DNA of 64,000 nucleotides from Streptomyces sp. SS1-1 (GTDB taxonomy: Bacteria; Actinomycetota; Actinomycetes; Streptomycetales; Streptomycetaceae), in contig NZ_WBXN01000004.1 in the NCBI RefSeq assembly GCF_008973465.1, positions 434,001 to 498,000 of the forward strand, read 5' to 3'. The notes beneath the pieces were generated by a model. The model was not told the origin of the DNA, made no database searches, and worked only from the letters and a program-made list of their open reading frames with translations. Shown here piece after piece: positions 50,412 to 58,513 of the stretch. Position 1 is the first letter of the stretch, and every line of letters starts with the position of its first letter. The translations under genes were made by a program, and so were the position numbers.

Positions 50412-51557
50412 TCACCACTCGGCGAAGGAGTCGTCCGCGTGCCGCCAGACGGGGTTGCGCCAGACGTGTCCGGCCCGGTCGGCCGCCCGTACGGCCGTCT
50501 CGTCGAGGGTGACGCCGAGGCCGGGGGCGTCGTTGCGGGCCGCGTGCCCGTCGACGAAGCGGAACGGCGTCGGGTCGGCGAGGTAGGACAGCAGGTCGGC
50601 GTCCTTGTTGTAGTGGATGCCCCGGCTCTGCTCCTGGATCAGGAAGTTGGGTGTGGCGAAGGCGACTTGGAGGCTGGCGGCGAGGGCGATGGGGCCGAGC
50701 GGGCAGTGCGGGGCGAGCTGGGCGCCGTAGGTGTCGGCGAGGGAGGCGATGCGGTGCACCTCGGTGATGCCGCCCGCGTGGGACAGGTCGGGCTGCGCGA
50801 CGGCGACGCCGGCGGTGAGGGCGGGCAGGAATTCGGCGCGGGAGTACAGCCGTTCGCCGGTGGCGAGGGGCACGGGGCTCGCCTCGACCAGGCCGGGCAG
50901 CAGATGGCCGTGCTCGGGGAGGACGGGTTCCTCCACGAACAGCGGGTGCAGCGGCGCGAGTTCGGCGAGGACGCGGCGGGCGCTGGCTGCGGTGAAGCGG
51001 CCGTGGAAGTCGACGGCGACGTCCCGGCCGGGCCCGAGGGCCTCGCGGGCGGCGGCGACCCGGTCGACGACGGCGGCGGTCTCGGCGGCGGTGGCGATCG
51101 GCGAGGTGACGCCGGCGCCGTTCATCTTGACGGCGGTGAAGCCGGCCTCGACCTGGGCGGCTATCTGCTCGCGGAGTTCGGCGGGTTCGTCGCCGCCGAC
51201 CCAGGCGTAGACCCGGACCCGTTCGCGTACGGGCCCGCCGAGCAGGGCGTGCACGGGCGCGCCGTACGTCTTGCCCGCGATGTCCCACAGGGCCTGGTCG
51301 AGTCCGGCGACGGCGCTGGAGAGGACGGGGCCGCCCCGGTAGAAGCCGCCCTTGGTGAGTACCTGCCAGTGGTCCTGGATGCGCAGCGGGTCCTGGCCGA
51401 CGAGGTATTCGGCGAGCACGTCCACGGCGGCGCGGACGACCTCGGCGCGTCCCTCGACGACGGGTTCGCCCCAGCCGACCACTCCGTCGTCGGTCTCCAC
51501 CCGGCAGAACAGCCAGCGCGGCGGGACCTGGAAGGTTTCTATCCGCGTGATCTTCAC
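50412..51557 (-). CDS. dgoD: D-galactonate dehydratase (mandelate racemase/enolase family)
   Basis: A 381-residue enolase-superfamily enzyme. MKITRIETFQVPPRWLFCRV is a DgoD-type N-terminus; metal ligands lie in VDFHGRF, FVEEPVLPE and LATGERLYSR; HCPLGPIALAASLQ holds the catalytic histidine region and NFLIQEQSRGIHYN closes the active site. It converts galactonate to 2-keto-3-deoxygalactonate. The start overlaps the upstream regulator stop by four bases. Confidence 0.9.
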   Translation of the reverse strand: MKITRIETFQVPPRWLFCRVETDDGVVGWGEPVVEGRAEVVRAAVDVLAEYLVGQDPLRIQDHWQVLTKGGFYRGGPVLSSAVAGLDQALWDIAGKTYGAPVHALLGGPVRERVRVYAWVGGDEPAELREQIAAQVEAGFTAVKMNGAGVTSPIATAAETAAVVDRVAAAREALGPGRDVAVDFHGRFTAASARRVLAELAPLHPLFVEEPVLPEHGHLLPGLVEASPVPLATGERLYSRAEFLPALTAGVAVAQPDLSHAGGITEVHRIASLADTYGAQLAPHCPLGPIALAASLQVAFATPNFLIQEQSRGIHYNKDADLLSYLADPTPFRFVDGHAARNDAPGLGVTLDETAVRAADRAGHVWRNPVWRHADDSFAEW

Positions 51558-52312
51558 TTGCCCCCGGTGCCTTTCGTGTCGTCGTCGTCCGTGGCCTCGC
51601 CTGGCCCGTCGAGCCGGTCCAGGTCGCGGCCGGCCTGGACGAGCAGGGCGCGCATCGCGGCCTCGGCAGCTCCCGGGTCCCGTTCGCGGACGGCGTCGAG
51701 GACGGCGCGGTGGGCGGGGACGGGGTCCTCGCTGTGCGGGTGGCTGTGCACGATGCGGTCACGGTGGGCGAGGCCCGGCTCGATGACCATCTCCATGCGT
51801 TCGAGCAGTTCGTTGTGGGTGGCGGCGAGCAGCGCCCGGTGGAAGGCGAGGTCGGCCTCGACGGCGTGGCCGGGTCCGGCGCCGTCCTCGCCCATCGCGT
51901 CGAGGGCCGCCTCCAGGGCGTGCAGGTCGGCGTCGGTGCGGCGCTCGGCGGCGAGGCGCACGGCGGCCGGTTCCACGATGGCGCGGACCTCGGCGAGGTT
52001 GCGCAGCAGGGTCCGGTCGGCGTCGGTCGCCTCGCCGGCGCCCTCGAACTGCCAGCGCAGCACGTCGGCGTCGAGGAGGTTCCAGTCGGAGCGGGCCCGC
52101 ACGAAGGTGCCGCGTTTCTGCCGGGCGTCGACCATGCCCTTGGCGGCGAGCACCTTCAGGGACTCGCGCAGGGCGGTGAGACTGACGTCCAACTCGCTCT
52201 GCAGCGCCACCAGGTCGAGCGTGGCACCCTCGGGGATCCGGCCGCCGAGGATACGGCGGGCGAGGGACTCCACGGTCTGGCCGTGCACGCCGCGGCGGGC
52301 GTAGGGCGTCAT
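51554..52312 (-). CDS. FadR-subfamily GntR regulator (DgoR-like)
   Basis: A 252-residue regulator with an N-terminal winged helix (LARRILGGRIPEGATLDLVA, ESLKVLAAKGMVDARQKRGT) and an FCD ligand domain whose metal-binding histidines lie in ADLAFHRALLAAT and PVPAHRAVLDAV. E. coli DgoR, which represses galactonate genes, belongs to this group. Its location directly before dgoD supports the same role. It is embedded in the operon, so it would be autoregulated. Confidence 0.87.
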   Translation of the reverse strand: MTPYARRGVHGQTVESLARRILGGRIPEGATLDLVALQSELDVSLTALRESLKVLAAKGMVDARQKRGTFVRARSDWNLLDADVLRWQFEGAGEATDADRTLLRNLAEVRAIVEPAAVRLAAERRTDADLHALEAALDAMGEDGAGPGHAVEADLAFHRALLAATHNELLERMEMVIEPGLAHRDRIVHSHPHSEDPVPAHRAVLDAVRERDPGAAEAAMRALLVQAGRDLDRLDGPGEATDDDDTKGTGGK

Positions 52313-52349
52313 GTGGTCCAGCCTTTCTGCAGGGGGTGGGGGGTGCGGG

Positions 52350-53099
52350 TCATGCCGAGGACTTCACGACGCTCCAGCCGCCGTCCACGACGAGACTGGT
52401 GCCGGTGACGAAGGAGGCGTCGTCGGAGCCCAGGAAGGCGATGGCGGCGGCGACCTCGCCCGGGGTGCCGAAGCGGCGGGCGGCGGTCTCGGCGACGCTG
52501 CGCTCACGGTCCTCGGGGGGCACCCGGTCCCAGGCGGCGGTGAGGATCGGGCCGGGGACGACGGCGTTGACGCGGACCTCGGGCCCGTACTCGACGGCGA
52601 GCTGCCCGCACAGGGAGAGCAGGGCGCCCTTGGACGCGGCGTACGCGGGGTGTCCGGGGAGGCCGACGCGGGCGTGCACGGAGGAGGTGAGGACGGCCGC
52701 TCCGCGCCGGGCGCGCAGGTCGGGCAGGACCGCCCGGAAGCCGAGGAAGCTCGCGGTGAGGTTGACGTCGAGCTGCCGCTGCCAGGAGGTGAGCGTCATG
52801 GCGTCGGCCGGGGCGACCTCGACGGTGTAGGCGTTGCTGACGAGGAGGTCGACGGGCCCGAAGGTGTGCGCGGCGGCGACGATCCGGCGCCAGTCGTCGT
52901 CCTCGGCCACGTCGGCGCGGACGAACAGGGCCCGGCCGCCGTCCTTGGTGATGCGTTCGGCGACGGCCGTACCGGCGTCCTCGGCGAGGTCGGCGAGGAC
53001 GACGGCGGCTCCCTCCTCGGCGAGGCGTCCGGCGGTGGCGGCGCCGATGCCGGAGGCCGCGCCGGTGACCACGGCGGTGCGGCCGGTGAAGCGGTCCAT
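52350..53099 (-). CDS. SDR sugar dehydrogenase, probable first step of galactose oxidation
   Basis: A 249-residue classical SDR: VVTGAASGIGAATA (cofactor loop), SNAYTVEVAP at the usual NNAG position (changed to SNAY), YAASKGALLSL (catalytic YxxxK) and VTGTSLVVDGGWSV. In this operon it is the best candidate for oxidising galactose (or a related aldose) to its lactone. The NNAG motif change is uncommon and worth noting. The start is the ATG at 53099. Confidence 0.82.
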   Translation of the reverse strand: MDRFTGRTAVVTGAASGIGAATAGRLAEEGAAVVLADLAEDAGTAVAERITKDGGRALFVRADVAEDDDWRRIVAAAHTFGPVDLLVSNAYTVEVAPADAMTLTSWQRQLDVNLTASFLGFRAVLPDLRARRGAAVLTSSVHARVGLPGHPAYAASKGALLSLCGQLAVEYGPEVRVNAVVPGPILTAAWDRVPPEDRERSVAETAARRFGTPGEVAAAIAFLGSDDASFVTGTSLVVDGGWSVVKSSA

Positions 53100-53172
53100 C
53101 GTGGGGTCGTCTCCTTCGGGGGTGGCGGTCGTGGGCCGTGGGCGGGCGGGCCGTCCGGGAGAGGTGTGCGGC

Positions 53173-55238
53173 TCACTCACGTGTCAGTACCACCAGATCG
53201 GCGTCGTGACCGGCGGTCCAGGTGAACGGCAGCCCGTAGTGCAGCAGATGCGCTCCGCCGTACGTCGTGCCGGTGGCCGTGTCGCGGTAGCGGGCCGCCG
53301 GGTCCAGGCCGCGCAGCCGCAGCCGGGCGGGCCGGCCGGGCACGAGCGGGGCGCCGTCGAGGCGTCCGGTGCTCAGCGCGGCGACGACCGTGCGCTCCCG
53401 AAGTCGTACTGGACGCCGCAGGCCGGCTCGTCGGGGCTGCCGAGCAGGCGGGCCTCGCCGTGGTGGACGACGTCCCGGACCTCCTTGTAGCGGGCGATCC
53501 AGCGAGTGGCCTCGGCGCGCTCCTCGGGGGTCCAGGCGCGAAGGTCGGCGCCGATGCCGAGCACGCCGCACATGGCGTTGACGAACCGGAAGGCGAGGCT
53601 GCGCGGGCGGGGGTCGAAGACGCCGGGCGCGTCGGTGACCCAGGAGCTCATGACGTGCGGGGCGTGCGCGTGCAGGAAGCCGTACTGGATGGAGAGCCGG
53701 TCCAGCGGGGCGGTGTTGTCGCTGGGCCAGACGACGTCGGTGCGGGCCAGCGTGAGGTGGTCGACGCGGCCGCCGCCGCCCGCGCAGCCCTCGACGGTGA
53801 CATGCGGGTGGGCGGTGCGCAGGTGGTCCAGGACGCGCAGGTATCCGGTGACGTGCTCGGCGTCCAGGTCGACGGCTCCGGCGCCGGGCCGGCCGCGTTC
53901 GGTGGGCGGCCGGTTCATGTCCCACTTGAGGTAGTCGACGGCATAGGTGCCGAGGAGGCGGTCCAGGGTGCCGATCACGAAGTCCTGCACGTCGGTGCGG
54001 CCGAGGTCGAGCAGCAGCTGGTTGCGGACGAGGCGGGCGGGCCGGCCGTCGACGCGGTACACCCAGTCGGGGTGTTCGGTGTGCAGGCGGCTGCCGGGGC
54101 TGACGGCCTCGGGTTCGACCCAGAGGCCGAAGTCGAGGCCGAGGCCGCGCACGTCCTCGACGAACCGGCCGAAGCCTTGCGGGAAGGCCGCCGGGTCCGG
54201 GTGCCAGTCGCCGAGGCCGGCGGTGTCGTCGGCGCGCCCGGTGAACCAGCCGTCGTCGACGACGAACAGCTCGGCGCCGATGTCGGCGGCCACCTTGGCG
54301 AGTTCGAGCTGTCCGGCGGCGTCGACGTCGAAGCCGGTGGCCTCCCAGGAGTTGTAGAGGACCTTGCGGGGGCGGTGCAGCCGGTCGCCGGCGAGCCGGC
54401 GCTCGTAGCGGTGCCAGACCCGGGACAGCCCGTCGAGTCCGTCCGCGCTGAAGGCGCAGGCGAGGCGGGGGGTGGTCAGGATGGTGCCGGGCGCGAGGAC
54501 GACGGCGCCCTCGTGCGGGACGCGTCCGGCGCGGACCCGGATCGCGCCGCCCGGTTCGGCCTCGGCGGTGATGTGCCAGTTGCCGGCCCACTCCAGGGCG
54601 AGCCCGTACGCGGGGCCGTCGCCGGGGGTGCCGTCCTGCACGGCGAGCCAGGGCGCGTAGGCGTGGCCGGGGACGCCCTGGGTGCTGCCCATGGTGAACG
54701 TGCCCCGTCTGAGGTGCAGTTGGGTGCGCTGGAACTCCTGCGACCACTGGCCGGTGAGGTAGGTGAGCCGGGCGCCGGCGGTCACGGGCACGTTGACGGC
54801 GGCCGAGTCGAGGCGTTCCAGGCGCAGTTCACGGGAGGCGGTGTGCTCCGTCCAGCGCAGGATCACGTCGGTGCCGGGGACCGTCTCGTAGCACAGGACC
54901 GTGCGCAGGCCGAGGACGTCGTCGGTGAACGACAGCCTCAGCGCGCCCTCGCTCTCCTCGGCGCCGGTGAACTCCCACCATGCGCCGCGCTCCCCGTCGG
55001 GGGTCGCCGCCACCAGCTCGGCCCCGGTGAAGGGCCGCTGACCGTACGGCAGATACTCGGCGGGTGCCGCGTCGGCCGGGGTGACGAAGTGCGTGCGGTG
55101 GGACCAGTCGAGCGCGGACGGGCCGTCCTCGACGCCGGCCGGGCCCCAGGCGTCCAGCTCGGCCCAGGGGCCGTCCTGGGACAGGCGGACGGTGTAGGTG
55201 GTGTTGTCGGTGCGCAGGGTCCAGCGGGGGTGCGTCAC
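53173..55238 (-). pseudogene. Alpha-galactosidase GH36, single frameshift near the 3' end
   Basis: The GTG at 55238 begins a GH36 enzyme of about 688 residues when corrected. LYNSWEATGFDVDAAGQLEL, ELFVVDDGWFTGRADD, DYLKWDMNRP (catalytic Asp) and EGCAGGGGRVDHLTLARTDV with WPSDNTAPLDRLSIQYGF are GH36 hallmarks. After YDFG the frame breaks at a run of three C (53397-53399, plus strand); adding one base restores ERTVVAALSTGRLDG and about 75 more residues. Uncorrected, a protein with an altered tail would still carry the whole active site. No signal peptide, so it acts on imported oligosaccharides. Overlaps the permease stop by four bases. Confidence 0.8.
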
Positions 55239-56083
55239 TTGACCGCTCCCAGGTTGAGGCCGGCCACGAAGTGCCGCTGGAAGCGCAGGAAGACGGCGAC
55301 GGTGGGCGCGGCGGCGATGACGGATCCGGCGGCGATGACGTTCCACATGGAGACGTACTGGCCCTGGAGTCCGATGAGGGCGGCGGTGATGGGCATCTTG
55401 GTGTCGCTGCGCAGCACGGTGATGGCCCACAGCAGGTCGTTGAAGATCCAGGTGAAGGACAGGGCGCTGAGCGCGGCGAGCGCGGGCCGGGTCAGCGGGA
55501 GGATGATCCGCCAGAACACCTGCCAGGGTCCGGCGCCGTCGACGACGGCGGCCTGCTGGATCTCGGCGGGGATGGCCCGCATGAACCCGTGCAGCACGAA
55601 GACGTAGAAGCCGACGCCGAAGCCGATCTGTACGCCGACGAGGGCGGGCAGGGTGTCGTAGACGCCGATCATCTCGCTCAGCTTGGAGACGGGGATGAGC
55701 AGGATCTGCGGCGGGAGCAGGTTGCCGCCGAGCATCAGCAGCAACAGGGAGCGCCGGAAGGGGAGTTCGTAGCGGCTCAGGGCGAACGCGGCCATGGCGG
55801 CGAGCGCGAGGGTGGCGAGGACGCACGGGACGGTGACGAGCAGGCTGTTGATCAGGGCGCGCTGCTGGCCGCCGTCGACCCAGGCCTGGCGGAAGTTGTC
55901 CAGGGTGAACGAGTGCGGCAGGCCGCCGAGTCCGTGGGCGGCGATGTCGTCGAAGGAGCGCAGGCTGCTCACCAGGACCAGGGCGATGGGCAGCAGCCAC
56001 AGCAGGGCCAGCGCGCCGGCGCCCAGATGGAATCCGGCGGTGGCGGCCCGCCTGCGGCGTACGGCCATGGAGGTGGCGGACAT
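55235..56083 (-). CDS. Carbohydrate ABC transporter permease (MalG-type)
   Basis: A 282-residue inner-membrane protein with six hydrophobic segments. The EAA loop reads EIQQAAVVDGAGPWQVFWRI followed by ILPLTRPAL, the contact site for the ATPase. It is the second permease of an import system for an oligosaccharide; the ATPase (usually MsiK in Streptomyces) is encoded elsewhere. Chosen start ATG 56083 overlaps the first permease gene. Confidence 0.9.
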   Translation of the reverse strand: MSATSMAVRRRRAATAGFHLGAGALALLWLLPIALVLVSSLRSFDDIAAHGLGGLPHSFTLDNFRQAWVDGGQQRALINSLLVTVPCVLATLALAAMAAFALSRYELPFRRSLLLLMLGGNLLPPQILLIPVSKLSEMIGVYDTLPALVGVQIGFGVGFYVFVLHGFMRAIPAEIQQAAVVDGAGPWQVFWRIILPLTRPALAALSALSFTWIFNDLLWAITVLRSDTKMPITAALIGLQGQYVSMWNVIAAGSVIAAAPTVAVFLRFQRHFVAGLNLGAVK

Positions 56084-57018
56084 CAGTCGGCCTCCCGGAA
56101 GGCGCGGACGAGGTAGGAGGCGATGACGCCGAACGCGAGCAGGAAGATGACGACGGCGAGCGCGGAGCCGTAGCCGAGCCGCAGGGACTGGAAGGCTGTC
56201 GAGTACATGTAGGTGCTCAGCAGTTCGGACGAGTGGTAGGGGCCGCCGCGGGTCAGCGACCACACGACGTCGAAGGAGCGCAGCGAGTCGATGATGATGA
56301 CGGACACGACGACCGCGTTGACGCTGCGCAGTTGCGGCAGGGTGACGTGGCGGAAGCGCTGCCAGGCGCTCGCGCCGTCGACCTTGGCGGCCTCGTAGAG
56401 GGCTGGGTCGATGCCCTTGAGGCCGGCGAGGTAGAGGACCATCACGTAGCCGATCTGCCGCCACAGCGCGGGCACGATGACCGCGTACAGGGCGGTGTCC
56501 TGGTCGGCGAGCCAGGCGTGCCGCAGGCTGCCGAGGCCGACCGATTCAAGGAGCTGGTTGAGGACGCCGTCGGGCTGGTAGACGGCCTGCCAGACCAGGG
56601 CGGTGGCGACGAGCGAGAAGACGACGGGCAGGAAGAGGGCGGCGCGGTAGAAGCCGACGCCGCGGCGCTCCTGCTGGAGGAGCAGGGCGGCGGCGAGCCC
56701 GAGGAGGGCGGAGAGGCCGCCGAACAGCACCAGCCAGAGCACGGTGTGGCCGAGGGCGCCGCGGAAGACGTCGTCGGAGGCCATCTCGCGGAAGTTGCCG
56801 AGGCCGACGAACCGCGGCGGGGACACGCCGTCCCAGCTGGTGAGGGCGAGGTAGAAGCCCTGGAGCGCGGGCCAGAACACCCAGACGGCCTCGGCGAGCA
56901 GCGGGACGAGGACGAAGGCGAGCACCAGCGGCGGGGTGCGCCGGGGGCCCCGGGCCCGGCCGCCACGGGACGGCGCCGGGACCGGGGGCTTGCGGTGGGG
57001 GGCGGTGAGGACGGCCAT
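56083..57018 (-). CDS. Carbohydrate ABC transporter permease (MalF-type)
   Basis: A 311-residue protein with six membrane segments. It carries the EAA loop LYEAAKVDGASAWQRFRHVT followed by LPQLRS. The N-terminal cytoplasmic stretch is basic and Pro-rich. It starts three bases after the binding-protein gene and pairs with the following permease. Confidence 0.9.
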   Translation of the reverse strand: MAVLTAPHRKPPVPAPSRGGRARGPRRTPPLVLAFVLVPLLAEAVWVFWPALQGFYLALTSWDGVSPPRFVGLGNFREMASDDVFRGALGHTVLWLVLFGGLSALLGLAAALLLQQERRGVGFYRAALFLPVVFSLVATALVWQAVYQPDGVLNQLLESVGLGSLRHAWLADQDTALYAVIVPALWRQIGYVMVLYLAGLKGIDPALYEAAKVDGASAWQRFRHVTLPQLRSVNAVVVSVIIIDSLRSFDVVWSLTRGGPYHSSELLSTYMYSTAFQSLRLGYGSALAVVIFLLAFGVIASYLVRAFREAD

Positions 57019-57021
57019 CGG

Positions 57022-58308
57022 TCAGGCCTTCCAGATCTTCTCGGCCTCGCGCTGCCAGTCGGTGAGGATGGAGTCGATCTCCTTGGGCTTGGCGAGGAAC
57101 CTGGTCAGCGCGGTGTCGGCGGTGGGCTGGAGGGCGTCGCTGGAGTCGCGGTTGAAGAACTGGGTGATCTCGACGGCCTCCTCGATGTGCCGGCGGCCCT
57201 TCGTCACCAGCGGGGTGCCGGCGTCCTTCGCGTCGGGGTGGCAGGGCAGGACGGTGCCGGAGGAGCCCTTGATGTAGATCTCCTGCGCCTCGGCGGTGGC
57301 GAGGTAGCCGAGCAGATCGAGCACTCCCTCGCGGCGGCCGGTGCGGGCGCTGGCGAAGTAGCCGTCGGTGGGGGCCTCTTCGGCGAGCGGCACCTTCGGG
57401 TCGATGACGGGGAAGCGGAAGAAGTCGATGTCGTCGAGCGCGTCCTTGGGGGCCGCGTCGGCGAAGAAGGTGCCGATGAGCATCATGCCGCTGCGGCCGT
57501 TGAGGAGCGCGGTGGTGGCGTCCTGGAAGGCGCCCGCGGTGCCGTTCGGGTCGAAGTACGGCAGGACCTCGCGCCAGCGGTCGAAGACGCGGCGGACCTG
57601 CGGGTCGTCGAACCGGTGCTTGCCCGCGAGGAGTTCGCGGTGGTACTTCGCGCCGTTGATACGGATGTCGAGGTAGTCGAACCAGGCGGAGGCCACCCAG
57701 GCGGTGTTGCCGCCGGCGCCCAGGCCGATGGGGGCGACACCCTTGCCCTTGAGCTTGTCGCACAGGTCGAGGAACTCGTCCCAGGTCTTCGGCTCGCTCA
57801 CGCCCCACTTGGCGAAGTTGGACTTCCGGTAGAACATGCCCCACCAGTAGTAGGTGGTGGGGACGAAGACCTTCTTGCCGGAGCTCGCGGTGCACAGGGA
57901 GTGCAGGGCCTTGGAGTAGCCCTTGAGCTGGGGTCCGTCCCAGAGCTCGCCGAGGTCGAGCAGGAGGTCCTTCTTGGCGTAGGCGTCGGCGACGGAGCCG
58001 GGGTACCAGGTGTAGACGTCCGGCGGGTTGGCGGAGGTGAGGTAGGTCGGCAGCTGGGTGCGGAAGGTCTCCGCGGCCACCGTGTTGAGGCTGACGTCCC
58101 CGGTCTTCTTCTTGCCGTAGGCGGCGACGATGTCCTTCATCGCGGCCTTGGCCTGGGGGGCGGAGAGGTTGGACTGGAGGGTGACCGCGCCCGAGGAGGA
58201 GGACTTCGCGGACGAGGTGGAGGTGACGCAGCCGCTGAGCAGCGCGGCCGTCCCGGCGGCGCCGAGTCCGGCGAGGAGTTGCCGTCGGCTGGGCTGGGGG
58301 TGGGTCAT
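57022..58308 (-). CDS. Sugar-binding lipoprotein of the ABC importer
   Basis: A 428-residue extracellular solute-binding protein (family 1). The N-terminus RRQLLAGLGAAGTAALLSGC combines a twin-arginine-like signal with a lipobox LSGC, so the mature protein is lipid-anchored at Cys27. Sugar-binding-protein motifs are seen (PPDVYTWYPGS, TTYYWWGMFYRKSNFAKWGV). It is the first gene of the long galactoside operon and would deliver an alpha-galactoside such as melibiose or raffinose; the exact sugar is an inference from context. Confidence 0.9.
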   Translation of the reverse strand: MTHPQPSRRQLLAGLGAAGTAALLSGCVTSTSSAKSSSSGAVTLQSNLSAPQAKAAMKDIVAAYGKKKTGDVSLNTVAAETFRTQLPTYLTSANPPDVYTWYPGSVADAYAKKDLLLDLGELWDGPQLKGYSKALHSLCTASSGKKVFVPTTYYWWGMFYRKSNFAKWGVSEPKTWDEFLDLCDKLKGKGVAPIGLGAGGNTAWVASAWFDYLDIRINGAKYHRELLAGKHRFDDPQVRRVFDRWREVLPYFDPNGTAGAFQDATTALLNGRSGMMLIGTFFADAAPKDALDDIDFFRFPVIDPKVPLAEEAPTDGYFASARTGRREGVLDLLGYLATAEAQEIYIKGSSGTVLPCHPDAKDAGTPLVTKGRRHIEEAVEITQFFNRDSSDALQPTADTALTRFLAKPKEIDSILTDWQREAEKIWKA

Positions 58309-58405
58309 GGAGGGCTCCCTGTGGATCCGCGCGGGCGGGGCCGGCCCTCCTGACGGCCGGGGGCCCGCTCGCGGCGGATCCAGGTTCGCGTGGCGCTTCC
58401 GCCAC

Positions 58406-58427
58406 GTCAAGATTAATTACTAATTTA
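58406..58427 (-). promoter_or_regulatory. AT-rich shared promoter element upstream of the galactoside operon
   Basis: GTCAA-N-ATTAATTACTAATTTA is repeated, apart from one base, upstream of the GH27 gene (60727-60748). On the minus strand it reads as an AT-rich site immediately upstream of a TTGAC -35 box. AATTA and TAATT form a short inverted repeat around one C. In a 72% GC genome this is a strong candidate regulator site, in style like ROK-family operators. Confidence 0.65.
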
Positions 58428-58457
58428 TTTGAACTGAGTCCAGTGGCTACGGGATTC

Positions 58458-58513
58458 GGGTCCGGCGGCTCCGTGCACCGGGTCCGGCGACTACTTGACC
58501 GGGTCCGGCGGCT
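58458..58513. repeat. Three imperfect tandem repeats across the GH27 stop codon
   Basis: GGGTCCGGCGGCT (58458), GGGTCCGGCGACT (58480) and GGGTCCGGCGGCT (58501) recur with periods of 22 and 21 bases. The third overlaps the stop codon of the GH27 gene. They could be a minor slippage product. Confidence 0.6.

Noticed and set aside
53397..53399. Programmed ribosomal frameshifting in the GH36 gene
   Set aside because: The site is a plain short C run (G run in the mRNA) without a slippery heptamer, and several similar single-base events occur in neighbouring genes, so sequencing error or mutation is more likely.
58458..58513. Considered the three 21-22 bp repeats as an operator array
   Set aside because: They overlap a stop codon, have no palindromic symmetry and are GC-rich like the background; simple slippage explains them.
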